Of a stretch of DNA of 40,429 nucleotides, positions 1-11,850 are shown piece by piece (the stretch's first letter is position 1; each line of letters starts with the position of its first letter). This stretch comes from Sperchopsis tessellata (taxonomy: Eukaryota; Arthropoda; Insecta; Coleoptera; Hydrophilidae): NCBI GenBank assembly GCA_033557685.1, contig JAWQRN010000081.1, positions 1-40,429 of the forward strand, given 5' to 3'. The notes under the pieces are model-generated. The model was not told the DNA's origin and did not search any database. It saw only the letters and a program-made list of their open reading frames with translations. The position numbers and the translations under genes are program-made.

Positions 1-1758
1 TGTACAGCGAAAGCAATCAATGCTATTTCATGTTCGGCAAGGGTGTGTTTGTGTACGATTTTTGTTATATTTTTTTCATCTTCACAGTCTACGTAATTAT
101 TTATTCAAATTGAATCATTTTGCTTTATTTTAAAACCAACAATATGTTTCATGCCATCTATGAACACAGTCTGTTTTGAACAAATCAATACCTTCAAGCA
201 AAACAAATAAGTGAGGTGCGTCATCACATGATTTTCATTTATGGAGCAAACAATAAAATAATGACCAACTTAGTATAAAACAAATGTATATATTTGTATC
301 CTAAGATTCTCTAATGTACTACAATCAGTTGAAAAATGTATATAGTAGGGAGAGGCTTCATAATAAATATGATAGTGACAATCCATCTGATGTTTAAAAT
401 TATAACCTCAAACTCCAACATACGTTCTTATAATTCTTCCCCTCAACAAATTGAAGTTTATATCATAAGGTCTAATACTAATAATTTTTCAACTGACGCA
501 GGGAGATATCATTTCAAACACAGTTTTTGGTTTCATGGAACCCCAAATCAGCAGTCTTTTTCGGCTTTATGGATTCAAATGAATACAGGGTTTAGACTAC
601 GGAAGGGTAAACAATGAGAGAAAATATATGAACGTATCTAAAACCAAATTTCTATACCCGGTTTACATATAAAATGTAACATTACTGTATATTACTACAT
701 TTGTGGTGGTAACTAATGCACAATGTCTTTAGTTAGATGAAAAAATGAAACCGATTGTTTCTTTTGGATGCTTCTTGTATTGTTTTCGTAGAATTATCCA
801 TTTGATCATTGACCAAAGTGAATTTATCTGGTGCTGGTTCTGAAGGAGTCCGGTTAAATTCATGTTCACCAGCAGTTTATCAAGAAAGAGTGGGGTGGGC
901 TACCAATTCTTCAATATCATCCGCCGATAGTGATGTATGGTAATCGTATCAGTTTTAGAGTTAGTCATAAATGCGATCTAGGTTAAAATATGCATAAGTG
1001 ATATTCAAGGTAACAAGATGCTACTGAAAAAGGCATCTAGAAGAGTGGTATAATTCTAGGTTGGTGTTGTTTAAAAATGTACCATTACCAATTATTACCA
1101 CCTGTATTAAAAATAAACAAAAAATATATAAACGATATATTTATAATAAGTATTCTAACAAATGCCAGTATTTAGAACTAATGTAATATTTTCTTTTCAG
1201 CTATTTAAAACGAAATATTTAATATTGTTTATTTGATTTATTAAAAAATGTGTATTTTGATTCTGTTAACTCTGATTCTAAATTTTATTATTTATGCAAC
1301 GAGTATTTTTCATATGTTTCTTGCTTTTTTCCCAAATAATTTACATACGATTTTAACTTTAGTTTAGTTTCATTATTCCGTCATTATTTTATCTTCTGCT
1401 TCGGTATGTCAACATTTATTTACAGTGCTTAATATTTCCACTGTCAGTGTTTTTGTATTTATCATTACATTCATTTTTTTTTTTAATTGGACGCAGCATC
1501 AGATCACTTTAAGCATTGTTTGTTTTGGTTGATAGAGATCGGGAGTTGTGGTACTCACGTTAATGAGAAGCGGAAGTTGGATTCAAATATTCTTTGTTTT
1601 CACTACCAGATAAGCTGATATACCGTTTTGATCTTGTACAATGTCCACGCAAAACAGACAGCTCATTGGATATTTTGGGTCAGGCATAGCAGACAAACCA
1701 TTTTGGCCTTCTACAAGGCTCGGCCAAATATGTCGATTCTGAAATCCCGAATAACCCG
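1..1758. other. Unassigned AT-rich sequence
   Basis: No gene or known repeat is recognised here. The longest open frame runs 336-617 on the plus strand (93 codons); its product is basic and polar, with no domain, signal peptide or membrane segment that I recognise, and chance frames of this length are expected. A second frame, 1628-1858, is also unremarkable. The 5' boundary of the Penelope-like element that follows cannot be fixed and may lie inside the last few hundred bases. Confidence 0.5.
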
Positions 1759-1989
1759 GTGTGTAGTGAAACGAGGAATTTACAGATGTGTGAAGTTCAC
1801 GGCGATGCTTTCTTTTTCACGGTCTATTCTTCATGCCCATTTTATTCTGTCTATATAATATATGCCATATTCTCAACGGTGGAGGAAACACCAACACACG
1901 GGTTTCTCCCGGAAAACCTGAAGATAAATGCTACTTATCCTTTCTTGGTAGAATATATCTTCATTTGTAACCATTTACAACGACATTTT

Positions 1990-2940
1990 AATTGTTTTCA
2001 TTCTGATTATCACGTTCCTATTGAATCCATACTTTCAACTGTGGAAAGTGCCATTCGAAATCTGCCACCGGAAATATCTGCTACGATTCGTCACAAAACT
2101 GCTCGTGTTTGGGAAAAATCAAAATATCCTCGCTCCAATCTGAATAAAGATGAGTTAAAGGCCCTTAGAGAACTCAAAAGTAATGAGTCCATTTTCGTCA
2201 TGTCGGCGGATAAGGGCAACGCTACAGTTGTAATGGATCGTTAGATGTTCGATTCAAAAATTTTAGATCTTCAGCAAGATTCCACATTTAAACGTTTAAC
2301 GTCCAATAAGAAATAGAGAAACTGGTTACCAATGTCATCAAATGGTCTATCCTTGATCCACAATTTTCGAATCCCTCGTTTATATGGTCTACCTAAGGTA
2401 CATATAAAATTACCAGATGTCTTACCCCGCTACTTAAAGAATTCGTAGGACAATCCTAGTCCTACATATGGAACTCTAGCTAGCTCCCACAGAATTAATG
2501 GTCAGCTTCGATGTTTAGTTCCTTTTCACCAGTATACCCGTGCATGATGCTATTAGCATCATGAACGATCGAATGAGAGGGGGAGGTTCAGCACAAGACA
2601 TTGTGATGCTAACAGATGTTTGCCTGAAGCCTGGTTATTTCCTGCTATGGGTTCCCCGTTGTCGTTTGTTGTTGCCAATATTTTTTATGGAGGCATTTGA
2701 GCAATTGACTTTATAATACTCTGATGTAAAGCCCAAATATTGGTTCCGTTGCGCGGATGACACTTTTGTTATATGGTCGTTGGAACCAAAGAAACTAGAT
2801 TCCTTCCTGGATGGCATACACTCCCGACACCCCAATATTCGTTTTACGATGGATATTGTGTCTTTCCTTCCTTAGATGTATTGTTGAAACGTAGATCAGA
2901 TGGTATACTTCTTCATTGTTTGTATCGTAAGTTCACCCAT
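1990..2940 (+). pseudogene. PLE reverse transcriptase, frameshifted
   Basis: The RT would copy the element's RNA at a nicked chromosomal target. Visible blocks are IESILSTVESAIRNLPPE (about 2021-2075), ELKALRELKS followed by SADKGNATVVMDR, then a TAG at about 2243-2245. Decayed but readable sequence follows (DSKILDLQQDSTFKRL), then another stop, RLYGLPKVH in a new frame, and GTLAS. The catalytic region reads KPKYWFRCADDTFVIW; two of the three catalytic aspartates are visible as the DD pair, and the usual Y-V before them is C-A. Last come RRSDGILLHCLYRKF and THSNMYLHALSYHHPCQ. At least two stops and several frameshifts separate the blocks. Assignment to PLE rather than LINE rests on the DKGNATVVMDR and YRKFTHSNMYLH motifs and on the downstream GIY-YIG domain. 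Confidence 0.88.
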
Positions 2941-3099
2941 TCGAATATGTACTTGCATGCATTGTCATATCATCACCCTTGTCAGACATGTTTGTGATTG
3001 ATTCTATCGTTTAACTTTCAAGTTGTGTGACACGACTCTGACTTTCCAGGAGTTGCATACAGTCACCGATACACTTTTATCCAATGGATATAATTTTTC

Positions 3100-3622
3100 A
3101 CGTATGAAACGGTCAATAAGACGTTTCAGCAATCCACCAATTGCTGTCAGAAATACTCCTGAGGTGAAAGCAACAGCTTAACTACCATTCGTCAACGATT
3201 CGACGAACAAAATTGCCTGCATACTAAGAAAATTAGGTATCAAGACAGTATTATCCTCAATGCAAAATATTTCTCAAGTTCTCCCTTCTTCAATAGATGT
3301 CATTCCGTTGCAAAGCGAAGGGGTTTATCAGGTCCATTGTTCTCGTGGTAAGGTCTATATCGGAGTAACTAAGCGTACGATTGCTACTCGTTTAAAGGAG
3401 AACGAACGCTGAACTCGTCTTGGTCATATTAATCAATCAGCCGTGGTTGAACATCGGCATGAAGCAGAACCTATTGAGGTCTAGTCGTCCCAACAATATT
3501 AATACGGACGATGGTTTTCAACTTTCCATTGTTTAGAGGATCACCTTCGCTCATTTCTCTCATCCTGCACTCGGTAACAACCGGCTGAGATTGGATCAGT
3601 GGAGTGAATTCATTCGTTGAAA
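3100..3622 (+). pseudogene. PLE GIY-YIG endonuclease domain and C-terminus
   Basis: The GIY-YIG nuclease of PLEs is thought to nick the target DNA. The frame shows a linker (RMKRSIRRFSNPP), then GVYQVHCSRGKVYIG (about 3322-3366), which is the GVY...YIG signature, then TKRTIATRLKENER with the conserved arginine, a TGA, and GHINQSAVVEHRHEAEP. After a TAG the C-terminus reads NNINTDDGFQLSIV, stop, RITFAHFSHPALGNN, LRLDQWSEFIR, TGA. The last segment resembles the usual end of arthropod PLE proteins. Three in-frame stops make the copy non-functional. An 81-codon open frame on the opposite strand over 3471-3716 is a shadow of this region. Confidence 0.87.
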
Positions 3623-3636
3623 TAACATCACTCGTC

Positions 3637-3671
3637 TTGATAATGTCCCTTGCAACAGTGGACGAAACGTC
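3637..3671 (+). ncRNA. Hammerhead-ribozyme-like motif in the PLE tail
   Basis: Self-cleaving hammerhead ribozymes are known in PLE terminal repeats. Here TTGATAA (3637-3643) stands where the core CTGATGA belongs. It is followed by a GTCC/GGAC stem (3645-3648 with 3660-3663, an 11-nt loop), then GAAA (3664-3667) and CGTC (3668-3671). The stem II and GAAA parts match the hammerhead layout. The CTGATGA core has two changes at positions that should abolish cleavage, and I could not find convincing stem I arms. I therefore read it as a decayed ribozyme. The inverted copy at the right edge keeps the same stem and GAAA but is cut before its CTGATGA. Confidence 0.5.
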
Positions 3672-3719
3672 AGCTCTTATCAGAGCCTCTACACGATTTC
3701 CACCCGAAAGCAACATTCA
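3643..3719 (+). repeat. PLE 3' tail, copy 1 of an inverted pair
   Basis: This 77-bp stretch aligns without gaps to the reverse complement of 40353-40429. By eye there are 7 mismatches (about 91% identity). The match stops on the inner side at ...CAACATTCA in both copies, so this is probably the true end of the conserved tail, or of a pseudo-LTR. On the other side the second copy is cut by the window edge. Confidence 0.9.
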
Positions 3720-4644
3720 TATAGATAATAACTGTGGAAGTCAATTGCATTTAAGTAAACTACATTAGTACTAAAATAACAACCAATATTTTAATAATAG
3801 AATCAGTTCACAACACGTATGTAGCTAATCGTCAGGTATTGATAAATATTTCGCTATTGGGAATTATTTTTTCCTATTCTTGTTACAAATAAATAAAATA
3901 AAATTTACACAAGCAGTTTTAATGTAATTTTAAAACCATTTTAGTATATCTGCTTAATCCCGACTTAGTTATTTTTATATTTATTTGCCAACCTTTACCA
4001 TTACGTGTCCGTCAGAATGAGCCTTTTCATGGTTACCGCCAGTTTCTGTACATTTCAGCGACGTGAGACGTCGCCGCTCAAATTGTAAAGAAAACTCTCA
4101 TGTTACATCCAAATAAATGTATTTTCGTATATATCTTGTTACTTGGTTACGGTGGCTGAGTCCGGTATAAAAACTGCTTACACAAGGTTCTCGTGAACGA
4201 CCACATTGTTGTTGGATCGAACTTTTGTACTTCGTATTGCAGCATATAAGTTTGGGCGGGTATCCATACAACAATAAAGAGATTAGTGGACTCTGTTCAG
4301 GTTTTACGCAATGCAAAATATAATAAATTACTGCGCAATTTATTGAGCTTCCATTCGAATTGATAGGAGAAAACATATATCTCATCGTGTCTTCATACAA
4401 CAAAAATATGTGTACACCAACGCAAGCGACATTGACTTCTGATAACTTTGATTTATACTTTGTATCTTTTGATATAGGAGGTAAGACCCTATGCCCTAAT
4501 TCTAAGGTAGATGACGTTACCATATTTTGTCACTACCACTATTAGTTTGCTAGGAAAGCGCATTTCTAGAATAATATCAGTTTTCAAAGGAAGTGAGAGA
4601 TCTGCATTTTTTATGGAAACAGGAAAACTCTGCTACTATATATA
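3720..4644. other. Unassigned sequence between the PLE and the mariner
   Basis: Nothing is recognised. The minus strand holds a 141-codon open frame (4098-4523). It is rich in Y, C, S and I, has no domain or signal peptide that I recognise, and shares no motif with the neighbouring elements. I treat it as chance. Two overlapping plus-strand frames (4360-4545 and 4511-4693) are also unconvincing; the second runs into the mariner 5' end. Confidence 0.45.
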
Positions 4645-5870
4645 CGAGGGGGACTCAAAAGAAACCGAACGGATGTTGTGGTGGTTTTGGTAGTACTGCG
4701 TTCTGCCGCAAGGGGTGTATAGAGTGCCACTCAGTAAACCAAGCGTCGTCGCTAACATAGCTCCGTTCAGTTTGTGTGAATTTTTTAGTGACAGTTGTTT
4801 TGTGTGCTCGTCGATTTGGCTGATTCTCGTGAATAGCGCACGACCTTAAAATTTTGCTTCTTGCTCGGAAAAACTGGCACAGAATCTCTTGAAATGTTAA
4901 AACGGCCTACAGGGATGATGCTATTGGGAAAACTCAAGTATTTGAGTGGTTTTTCCGTTTCAAGTTAGGTGAAATGTCAATTGATGACAAACCTCGCTCT
5001 GGTCGTCATTCCACGGCCCGAACCGATGAAAATGTTGAAAAAATTCACGAAATCATCCTGGAAGATCGACGACGGACCATTGAAGAAGTTGAGGTGTTGT
5101 CTGGAGTGACTTGGATTTCAGTTCAGAGAATTTTAACGGAAGGTTTTTGAGGATCAAAAACAAGGTGCATGGAAGCATGTTGTGCTTTGAAAGAAGAGTT
5201 CTGAAATGATCCAAATTATTTTTTCCAAGGTCATCACATGTGACGAATCAAGGTGTTACGGTTACGACCCTGAAACAAAGCAACAATCAAACCAGTGGAA
5301 GACTTCAAGTGCGCCTCGTCCCAAAAAAGCTCGTCAAGTGAAATCAAACGTGAAAACAATGCTGATTTGTTTTCTCGATGTAAGAGGAGTCGTCAAATCA
5401 GAGTTTGTTAGACAGGATCAGGCAGTTAACCAGGCTTTCTACCTGGAAGTTTTGAAAAGATTGCGAAACAGTTTGCGGCGGAAGAGGCCTGATTTGTGGA
5501 AGTCGGGCGACTGGTTTTTCCACACAACTGTGTCTGTGCACCAATTTTTGACAAAAAATACCATGACCACTGTGCCCCCTCCTATTCACCCGACCTTGCC
5601 GCCTGCGACTTTTTTTATTTTCCCGAATGAAAAGAGACATGAAAGGAAAGCGTTTTGCCGACGTTATTGAGGTGAAGAAAACGGAGGCGATGTCGGGCAT
5701 CACAGAAGACGAATTTAAAAAATGTTTTGAGAAATGGAATAAAAGATTGGATAAGTGTATTAGTGCCAGTGGAGAGTACTTTGAAGGGGATTGAAAGTTT
5801 TTTGTTTAAAAATTAAATAAGTTAAAATAAATATATGATATTACTTGAACGTAGGTCACGAGGACGTGTA
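4645..5870 (+). mobile_element. mariner DNA transposon, degraded
   Basis: Tc1/mariner elements move by a DD34D transposase acting on short terminal inverted repeats and duplicate a TA. The transposase remnant is unmistakable (see the separate entry). A plausible 5' end is CGAGGGGGACTCAAAAG from 4645, directly after TATATA, followed by untranslated sequence typical of mariners before the coding region (CTCCGTTCAGTTTGTGTGAA, about 4761). At the 3' side, GTCACGAGGACG near 5854-5865 may be the other end, but it does not pair well with the 5' end, so the right boundary is approximate. Confidence 0.85.
4838..5794 (+). pseudogene. mariner transposase, with deletions and frameshifts
   Basis: The N-terminal DNA-binding part shows DAIGKTQVFEWFFRFKLGEM, SIDDKPRSGRHSTARTDENV, IHEIILEDRRRTIEEVE and GVTWISVQRILTE. 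The catalytic part shows ITCDESRCYGYDPETKQQ, RPKKARQVKSNVKTMLI and FYLEVLKRLRNSLRRKRPDL. The C-terminus shows ITEDEFKKCFEKWNKR and ASGEYFEGD before TGA at 5792-5794. Family members are about 345 residues. Here roughly 25-30 residues are missing after RILTE. The block HHDNAPAHTA, which carries the second catalytic aspartate, is deleted between WFFH and TTVSVHQFL. The third aspartate survives only in another frame (SPDLAACDFF, about 5587-5616). The first aspartate is present (CDES, usually GDES). No intact start codon is visible. Confidence 0.92.
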
Positions 5871-6675
5871 ACTATTTAATTTTAACAGTTTGGGAAAGCT
5901 GTTGAATTACATGATGTGTTATTTTTGATGCTTGAAATCTTTCTAAATACAACCTATGACTTTTGTCAATGGATCAGTTTTTAATAAAACATATTAATAT
6001 TACGATGTACAAGACTATATCTTAGGATATCATATATAAATTAAATGCAGCAGTAAATTTATTGATTTAATAGGACTATATTTTCCATATACCAAAGCTT
6101 AAAAGTAGTCTTAACACCCAAATTTCTAATAGGGTCCCTAAATACCAAAGTTTCACCTCTAGCTTTTTTCTTCCTCGACTAGGCTGGAATATCACTTTTC
6201 CGTATTATGTCAAAATTGTGTAGGACCAAATGTCAAAATTTGTGTGGACATTTAATGCGTTTAATTTTGGAAAAATAAATGGGAATTTATTAAAAAACGT
6301 AGCACAGAACGATTATATAAAGCTGCAATTTTGATTTAGAGATTTTAATTCTTCTAAGATCATACAGGCTGTGGAATGTTTATGTTAACCTTTTTGGACA
6401 AGAAGAAATTTATTAATTTTCGTTTACAAAATATGTATTTTAAGTAAATGTATGTCTGTGTTTATGTCCAGTCAAGTTCATTTGACATTTCTCGAGTGCT
6501 ATATGGCCAGAATACAGAAGAATTGGAAATAAAACTCTTAAAAGTATCCTTTTTACTAATTATAGGGTCACTGATCTTTTGTGTCCTCATGCTTGTATGG
6601 TAGAATCAGTGTTTCTGGTTCCAATAGACTAAATTTAAATATTTAAAGTCATTATCTCTCTGCAAACAAAAGTAC

Positions 6676-6678
<3 letters not shown>
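5871..6678. other. Unassigned AT-rich sequence
   Basis: No open frame of note and no recognised repeat lie between the mariner and the AT microsatellite. Confidence 0.5.

Positions 6679-6730
<52 letters not shown>
6679..6730. repeat. (AT)26 microsatellite
   Basis: An uninterrupted run of about 26 AT dinucleotides, followed by TTCTTTC. It is a simple-sequence repeat and is likely to vary in length between individuals. Confidence 0.98.
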
Positions 6731-6732
<2 letters not shown>

Positions 6733-9142
6733 CTTTCTGATATCCACAAAATAAAATATTTGATTGTGATTTGTTACAGGAACACGTAACAAAAACTACA
6801 CCTTTCTACAAGGATGAAAGTAAAAAACACTGTAGGAATATCTGTTCTGCATATTGTGTTCAGTGCTATTGAGGATCTTATAATGAACATACTAGTATGG
6901 TTATTTGAGCATTTTAACTTGTTTGATTGTTTTTAGTAAATAATAGATATTGAAAAGACATATTAACAAAAACAGCTTCCTACAACTGACACAGTAAATA
7001 ACGGATGCCTTTGATAAAAATAAGATGAAATATGTGATCTGCGAACAGCATTTCATACTGAATCACACGAGGTTTTGTTAAATAAGCTTAATTACTACAC
7101 AGTAGTGTATGAGAAAGTTCTTGATATATCCTTTCTGAATGCATAGGACGCATCTTTTGGCGTTCCGCAGAGATAAGTCCTTGGACCGTTCTTTGTCATC
7201 ATTTGCGATATTGACCGTATAGTCTCGATGGTCAAAGTCAAAGTCCCTTGCTATTTGCTGGCGATGTTTCATTTATTGTATTTGAGGGTCCTGAAGCTGA
7301 GTAGGAGCATATGTCGTTGATAATGCTGAGGAAGTAATTAAAATTTCTAGGTATATTCGAGATTCAATACATGTTTGATTGTATGACCCTGTAGCGTCAG
7401 TTCTTCGAGAGGTAAAGAAAGACTTATGGCTCTATTATTGAAAATAATATGCTGTTAGCTCAAGTGTAAGTCAACAACGATACTCTCCGAGAGAAATCTA
7501 TGAAAAAATACGAACATTGTTAAATAATGTAACATATCATGTCATGTCGAATTGTAAGTGTTCTATCTCGTATGATAAAATCAATTTCACGTAAACACAG
7601 AAGCTGCGTAAATAGTTACGAGATATGAAATTAAGAAATCTAATCACAAAAGTTGATCCCAAAAATTATTTTGATGCAAAATGTTTTCAATTTTTATGTT
7701 CGTTATATATGCATTTGCTTTTCGTGCGTTCCCATGTGAAAATTGGTGACTAAACAATGCAATGAACTCTCCTAACCCAAAACGCGACAATTCCTCACGA
7801 ACCAGCCAACTAAGTAAGTGTAAATTAAATTAATTATTTATAGTTTCCACGTCTAACATTTATGTGATAAGCTGCCTGCCCACGTTTTGTTAGCAGGCGG
7901 TGGATTCTGTTACAATTGTATCAAGTTGCTTGCTCTGACATCCGACACGTAATTTTTGCAGAATATGACAGCAACGAGCTTTTATAAAAGGATAAATATA
8001 CAACAGTATAAAGTTCAACCACTTCATGGTAGAGTTACTAGGAGGAGAATTTTCGCCCACTTGAAAGTGTAGTACAAAAGTTACTTTGATGCGTCATAAA
8101 TATCTGATGTATGATAGCGGGCTTTATTTAGATTAATTTAAAGTAAATATCAAATCATTACTTGTAAAACCTTAAATGGCGTTACATAACCAACGGTTTA
8201 AAACGTAATAATAATATCACATAATCAATTTTCTGTTTTAAGAAGAAGAAGCCATTAAATATATAGGGGAAGTTCGTGTGATTTTTTCGCACTGATGGCG
8301 GTTTTACTCCTTTTGATATAAGTAACCATGAATAACTACTTTTTGCGATTCATTTTAATGAGGTTTGCTTGGCATGCTTAAAGCATTAAAAATGACCGTT
8401 GTTATGCAGCATTGCTATTAACTACTATAAAATTAAAACTGAAATTTCTTTTGGTGGTTTGGTTAGCAACTTATTATTATGTTACATTAATTATTTGTTT
8501 TTTTGTAATTCAGTAAGATTCGATTAAGTACACTAGAAACGTCCGTGGTCCTTTGGTCTAAATTGTATCTTGATCTTTAACTTAATCATGCAATTCTGGA
8601 AGGACCTTACCATCCAGACCTTTATATTATCGTTCAGTTGTTATATGACAATTCGTGTAGGATTATCCCTCCTACACTTATTCCATTTCAAGATATTTTT
8701 GCACAATCCGTTTCATGCTTGACAATTACCCAATTTGAGAGAGATTGAATGGAATTTATTGCCACCAGTTTCTTTTCACTATATAATATATAAATATCGT
8801 GATACATTCAAATCCATTGTCAGTTTTCATCCTTTGCTTACGAAGTTGTACCGTCCCTGAGATCAGAAAGCGTTTCTGGGTTATACCTAGCTGGTGGTGT
8901 ACATACTGTTAACAGATGCAGGCATATTGCTATTCTTTCCAACTTTGCAAAGATGTGTAAATCTATAGAAAAAAGACCTTACTTTTTAAATGTATCGTTA
9001 GTAACTTTTAAAATGTTTTGTCATGAACCCAATTTATTTCATCATGGTCAGGTCATTGTCATTTTCATCGACTTTTCCATGGCTTCTGAAAACATTGATC
9101 AATGTACCAGCACGGCTTTATGTATATAAAATACCTACATAG
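6731..9142. other. Unassigned AT-rich sequence
   Basis: No gene or known transposon is recognised. The only open frame of note is a 64-codon one on the minus strand (7078-7272), rich in charged residues and without a recognised motif. Confidence 0.45.
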
Positions 9143-9240
9143 CTTGTCCAATTTATCGTTTTATACCAAATTTTTCTCGTCATTAAATTACCTTGTCCAA
9201 TTTATCGTTATATACCAAATTTTTCTCGTCAGTAAATTAC
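9143..9240. repeat. Tandem duplication, 2 x 49 bp
   Basis: The units 9143-9191 and 9192-9240 both begin CTTGTCCAATTTATCGTT and end TAAATTAC. They are the same length and differ at two positions (T/A and T/G). The high identity suggests a recent duplication. No longer array is visible on either side. Confidence 0.97.
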
Positions 9241-10289
9241 GGTGATGGACACATTACTTTAAGAATCTTTATTTTAAAATTGAATTTATTTGTTTTTTTT
9301 TAATTTATCAGCTAGCGATCGTTGTTTTAGTACTTCTAATTTAGGAATGCTTTAGCTGGCCTCAGGAGACCAGGGATGATCTTAAGTTGTTTGCTTTTAT
9401 GCACTTATCTTAATCGTAAGCTATCAAAGTGATTTAAGCAACATTCCTTATTGGTGTGATGCTATCTTTTACTCCTTAATATCATGAAATGTAAAAATAT
9501 GTGTAGCATTTGTAAACCAAATTCCATTAGTTATCACTGTAATAGCAATGGCACTATCTTGGAGTTCGTTAGTTCTGTGATGGATCTTTGTGTGATTTTT
9601 GTGGCAAGATATCTTCTGCTTGTTTGCTGGATTGTGTTTCAAGAACGGCTCATCAGTATATGACCCTCTTTAATTTGTTCAATTTTTCGCTCTAGATTGA
9701 TTGGATTACTTGATCTCTTCCAATGCCAATGAAGTCTACGGGACCAAGTTGATGGACATTTTATGAGTCCCTTATTATTCCGTAGTAACGCCAGATTTAA
9801 CTTCTTAAGTGTTCGCTACATCTATTTTTAATAATTATCACTTGAAGATGGACCTTTTTAATGTTTCAGCCAGCATAATGACTTACACCCTAGCTGGTTT
9901 TGACTTGAGGCAACTTATACAGCAACCAACAAGATATACAAACAATAACAATCATTGAATAGATAATATGTTTGTAAGTAGTATATTCAAAATTTAAGAG
10001 GTAAATGTAATGAGTGTTCATTTGTCGGAAGAAGCGCTTGTACTTGAACCAAGCCAATTGCTGAGAGGGCGAAAGATACTAGAACATTTAATACTTTCAA
10101 TAGAAATAATTTCATATTCCAGATAAGTCAACAGGACTGGCTAAGCTTATATTCCGCAAGAGATCCTAATACAAAATATCACTGTTTTCTTGATGCTTTT
10201 TTACTAATATGTAATGATAAAAATATTACAGTCTGCTCATAAAAATACATCAGTGCCAACTTGACGCGAATTGACTGCAGCGAAAGGGC
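9241..10289. other. Unassigned AT-rich sequence
   Basis: No open frame of interest and no recognised repeat were found before the LINE begins. Confidence 0.45.
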
Positions 10290-11850
10290 TGTTAGATTTC
10301 TTGTATAATATTGCGCGATCTACAAAGAATTTAAACAATTAAATAATCTATAAAGAGTACACAGCCTCTTACAACAGATTGGTTGTTGAGAAGAAAAGGG
10401 AAATTAACCTACAGAAAAAAAATTCTAACAATAAGCGCAAGCAAGAATGGCATATCATAAGTGATAAATTGGGAAGTGGCAATGGGATCCTATCGACCAC
10501 GCAACAAATTGTTAAAAGTTTAATGATTACTTTAGAAATATTGCAAATGAATTGCAGATAAATTTGCCTGTTATTAATATAAATCCAATTGATTTATTAA
10601 AAAACAATAAAATTAAGTCAGCAACAGCAAATTTTTATATGTACCCTACAAGTTCAACCGAAATATTTAATATTATTTGCTAAATCTAATAAGACACAAG
10701 ACATATTTGAACTAAGTGTAACTCTTCTTAAAGATGTCAGTATATACATTGCCGAACTATTGTCACACTAATAAATTAAAATTCGAAACAAATAATACCA
10801 CTTTTTAAGAGTTTAAGGAAGAAATATAGACCAATTGCTATTCTTACAGCGTGTTCAAAATTTTATGAAAAAATAACTTTTTTCCGAGGGATACGGCTTC
10901 CGCATTGGAAAATCAACAACTGATTTGTGAGACTTGTGCTAATTTGGCAACGGGCATTTTTGTGACCTGTCAAAAGCTTTTGATTGTGCGAACAACAACC
11001 TTCTTGTGAGAAAGTTTGAACACTATGGTCTGAAAAAGATATAAACCAAATAGGAAAAATTAACTTATGAGTACCTCAAGGTTCAACTCTGGGGTGATTT
11101 TTTAATAGCAATTAATGATTTACCAGCAAATGTTAACTGTAGGTCAGTGTTATTTACGGACGACACGACATTTTTAGCGGCTATTGAAATCAATGCAGCT
11201 ATGAAGGAAACATTAAAAATTGTAGAACGCGAATAAAGGATTGGTTTTGCGTTAACCAACTTACACTCAACTGATCGAAGGTAACTAATTTGGAGTTTTC
11301 AGTGCGGAAGCATAGAGATGACAATAGTGAGAGTAAGTTTCTAGGAGTTCATATAGATAATGAGCTAAAATGTAAAGGTCACATCTCCAGTGTCTGTGCA
11401 AATATTTCGATTGTAGTATACTCTCCGCCCTGAGACAAATTGTGAAATGTAATATGTTCTCTTTTCCATTTGAAGTTGAGTTATGGCATACTGGCATGGG
11501 GTGATTATCTAAATAGAAATGGAGCATTTCTATTGCAGAAACAAATTCTCAGTATTATAGAACAAGAAGGTTATAGACTACATTGTAGGCCAATTTTCTA
11601 GAAAAACAAAATTCTGACTCTCACATCTGTTTTTATTTATCATAGTGTAGTTTTCTTGTACAGAAGTAACTTTCAGACTATACCTCAAAAGTACATCTCT
11701 CTTAGCGAAATGCAGTTTAAACTACAAGTACGAATACTATATAGTGTAATGGTATTTGGACTCCACGTTTTAGTTGGTAGATTTTGGAGACCAATTTTTA
11801 TGATTTATTGAATTTGTGCAATCTAATGTTTTAATGATTTAACTATTTAG
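10290..11850 (+). pseudogene. LINE ORF2 reverse transcriptase remnant
   Basis: In order: LYNIARSTKN (about 10297-10330); YNRLVVEKKREINLQKKN and KQEWHIISDKLGSGNGILST (10370-10500); FNDYFRNIANELQINLP (about 10519-10570); SATANFYMYPTSSTEIFNII; YRPIAILTACSKFYEKI (about 10828-10878); GFRIGKSTTDL in shifted frames; FCDLSKAFDCANNNLLVRKF and EHYGLKKI (about 10945-11042); INDLPANVNCRSVLFTDDTT with the catalytic DD pair (about 11113-11175); FLGVHIDNELKCKGHISSVC (about 11340-11400); LSYGILAWGDYLNR (about 11475-11518). The DD pair survives as FTDD rather than the usual YADD. There are several stops and frameshifts, and part of the palm is missing between RT blocks. The wording of the blocks fits the jockey/CR1-type arthropod LINEs; the exact clade is inferred. 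Confidence 0.87.

Larger units (their letters stand above)
1759..3719 (+). mobile_element. Penelope-like retroelement (PLE), degraded copy
   Basis: PLEs are retroelements of animals that encode a telomerase-related reverse transcriptase (RT) joined to a GIY-YIG endonuclease. In order this copy shows an N-terminal region with the PLE signature SADKGNATVVMDR (about 2200-2242), RLYGLPKVH (about 2373-2400), an RT catalytic core with CADDT (about 2747-2775), a LDGIHSRHPNIRFTMD stretch, a GIY-YIG domain (about 3318-3405), a C-terminal tail ending at TGA near 3622, and a conserved 3' tail to 3719. Reading frames change several times and in-frame stops occur, so it is dead. The 3' tail recurs inverted at 40353-40429. 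The 5' limit is set where PLE-like sequence first becomes plausible and is uncertain. Confidence 0.9.

Noticed and set aside
2543..2563. Palindrome CATGATGCT-ATT-AGCATCATG
   Set aside because: It lies within PLE coding sequence and is most simply a chance feature of that sequence.
3471..3716. 81-codon minus-strand open frame
   Set aside because: It is the reverse strand of the PLE C-terminus and tail, which are recognisable on the plus strand.
4098..4523. 141-codon minus-strand open frame
   Set aside because: No domain, signal peptide or family motif, low-complexity-like composition, and no context. Frames of this length occur by chance in 40 kb read six ways.
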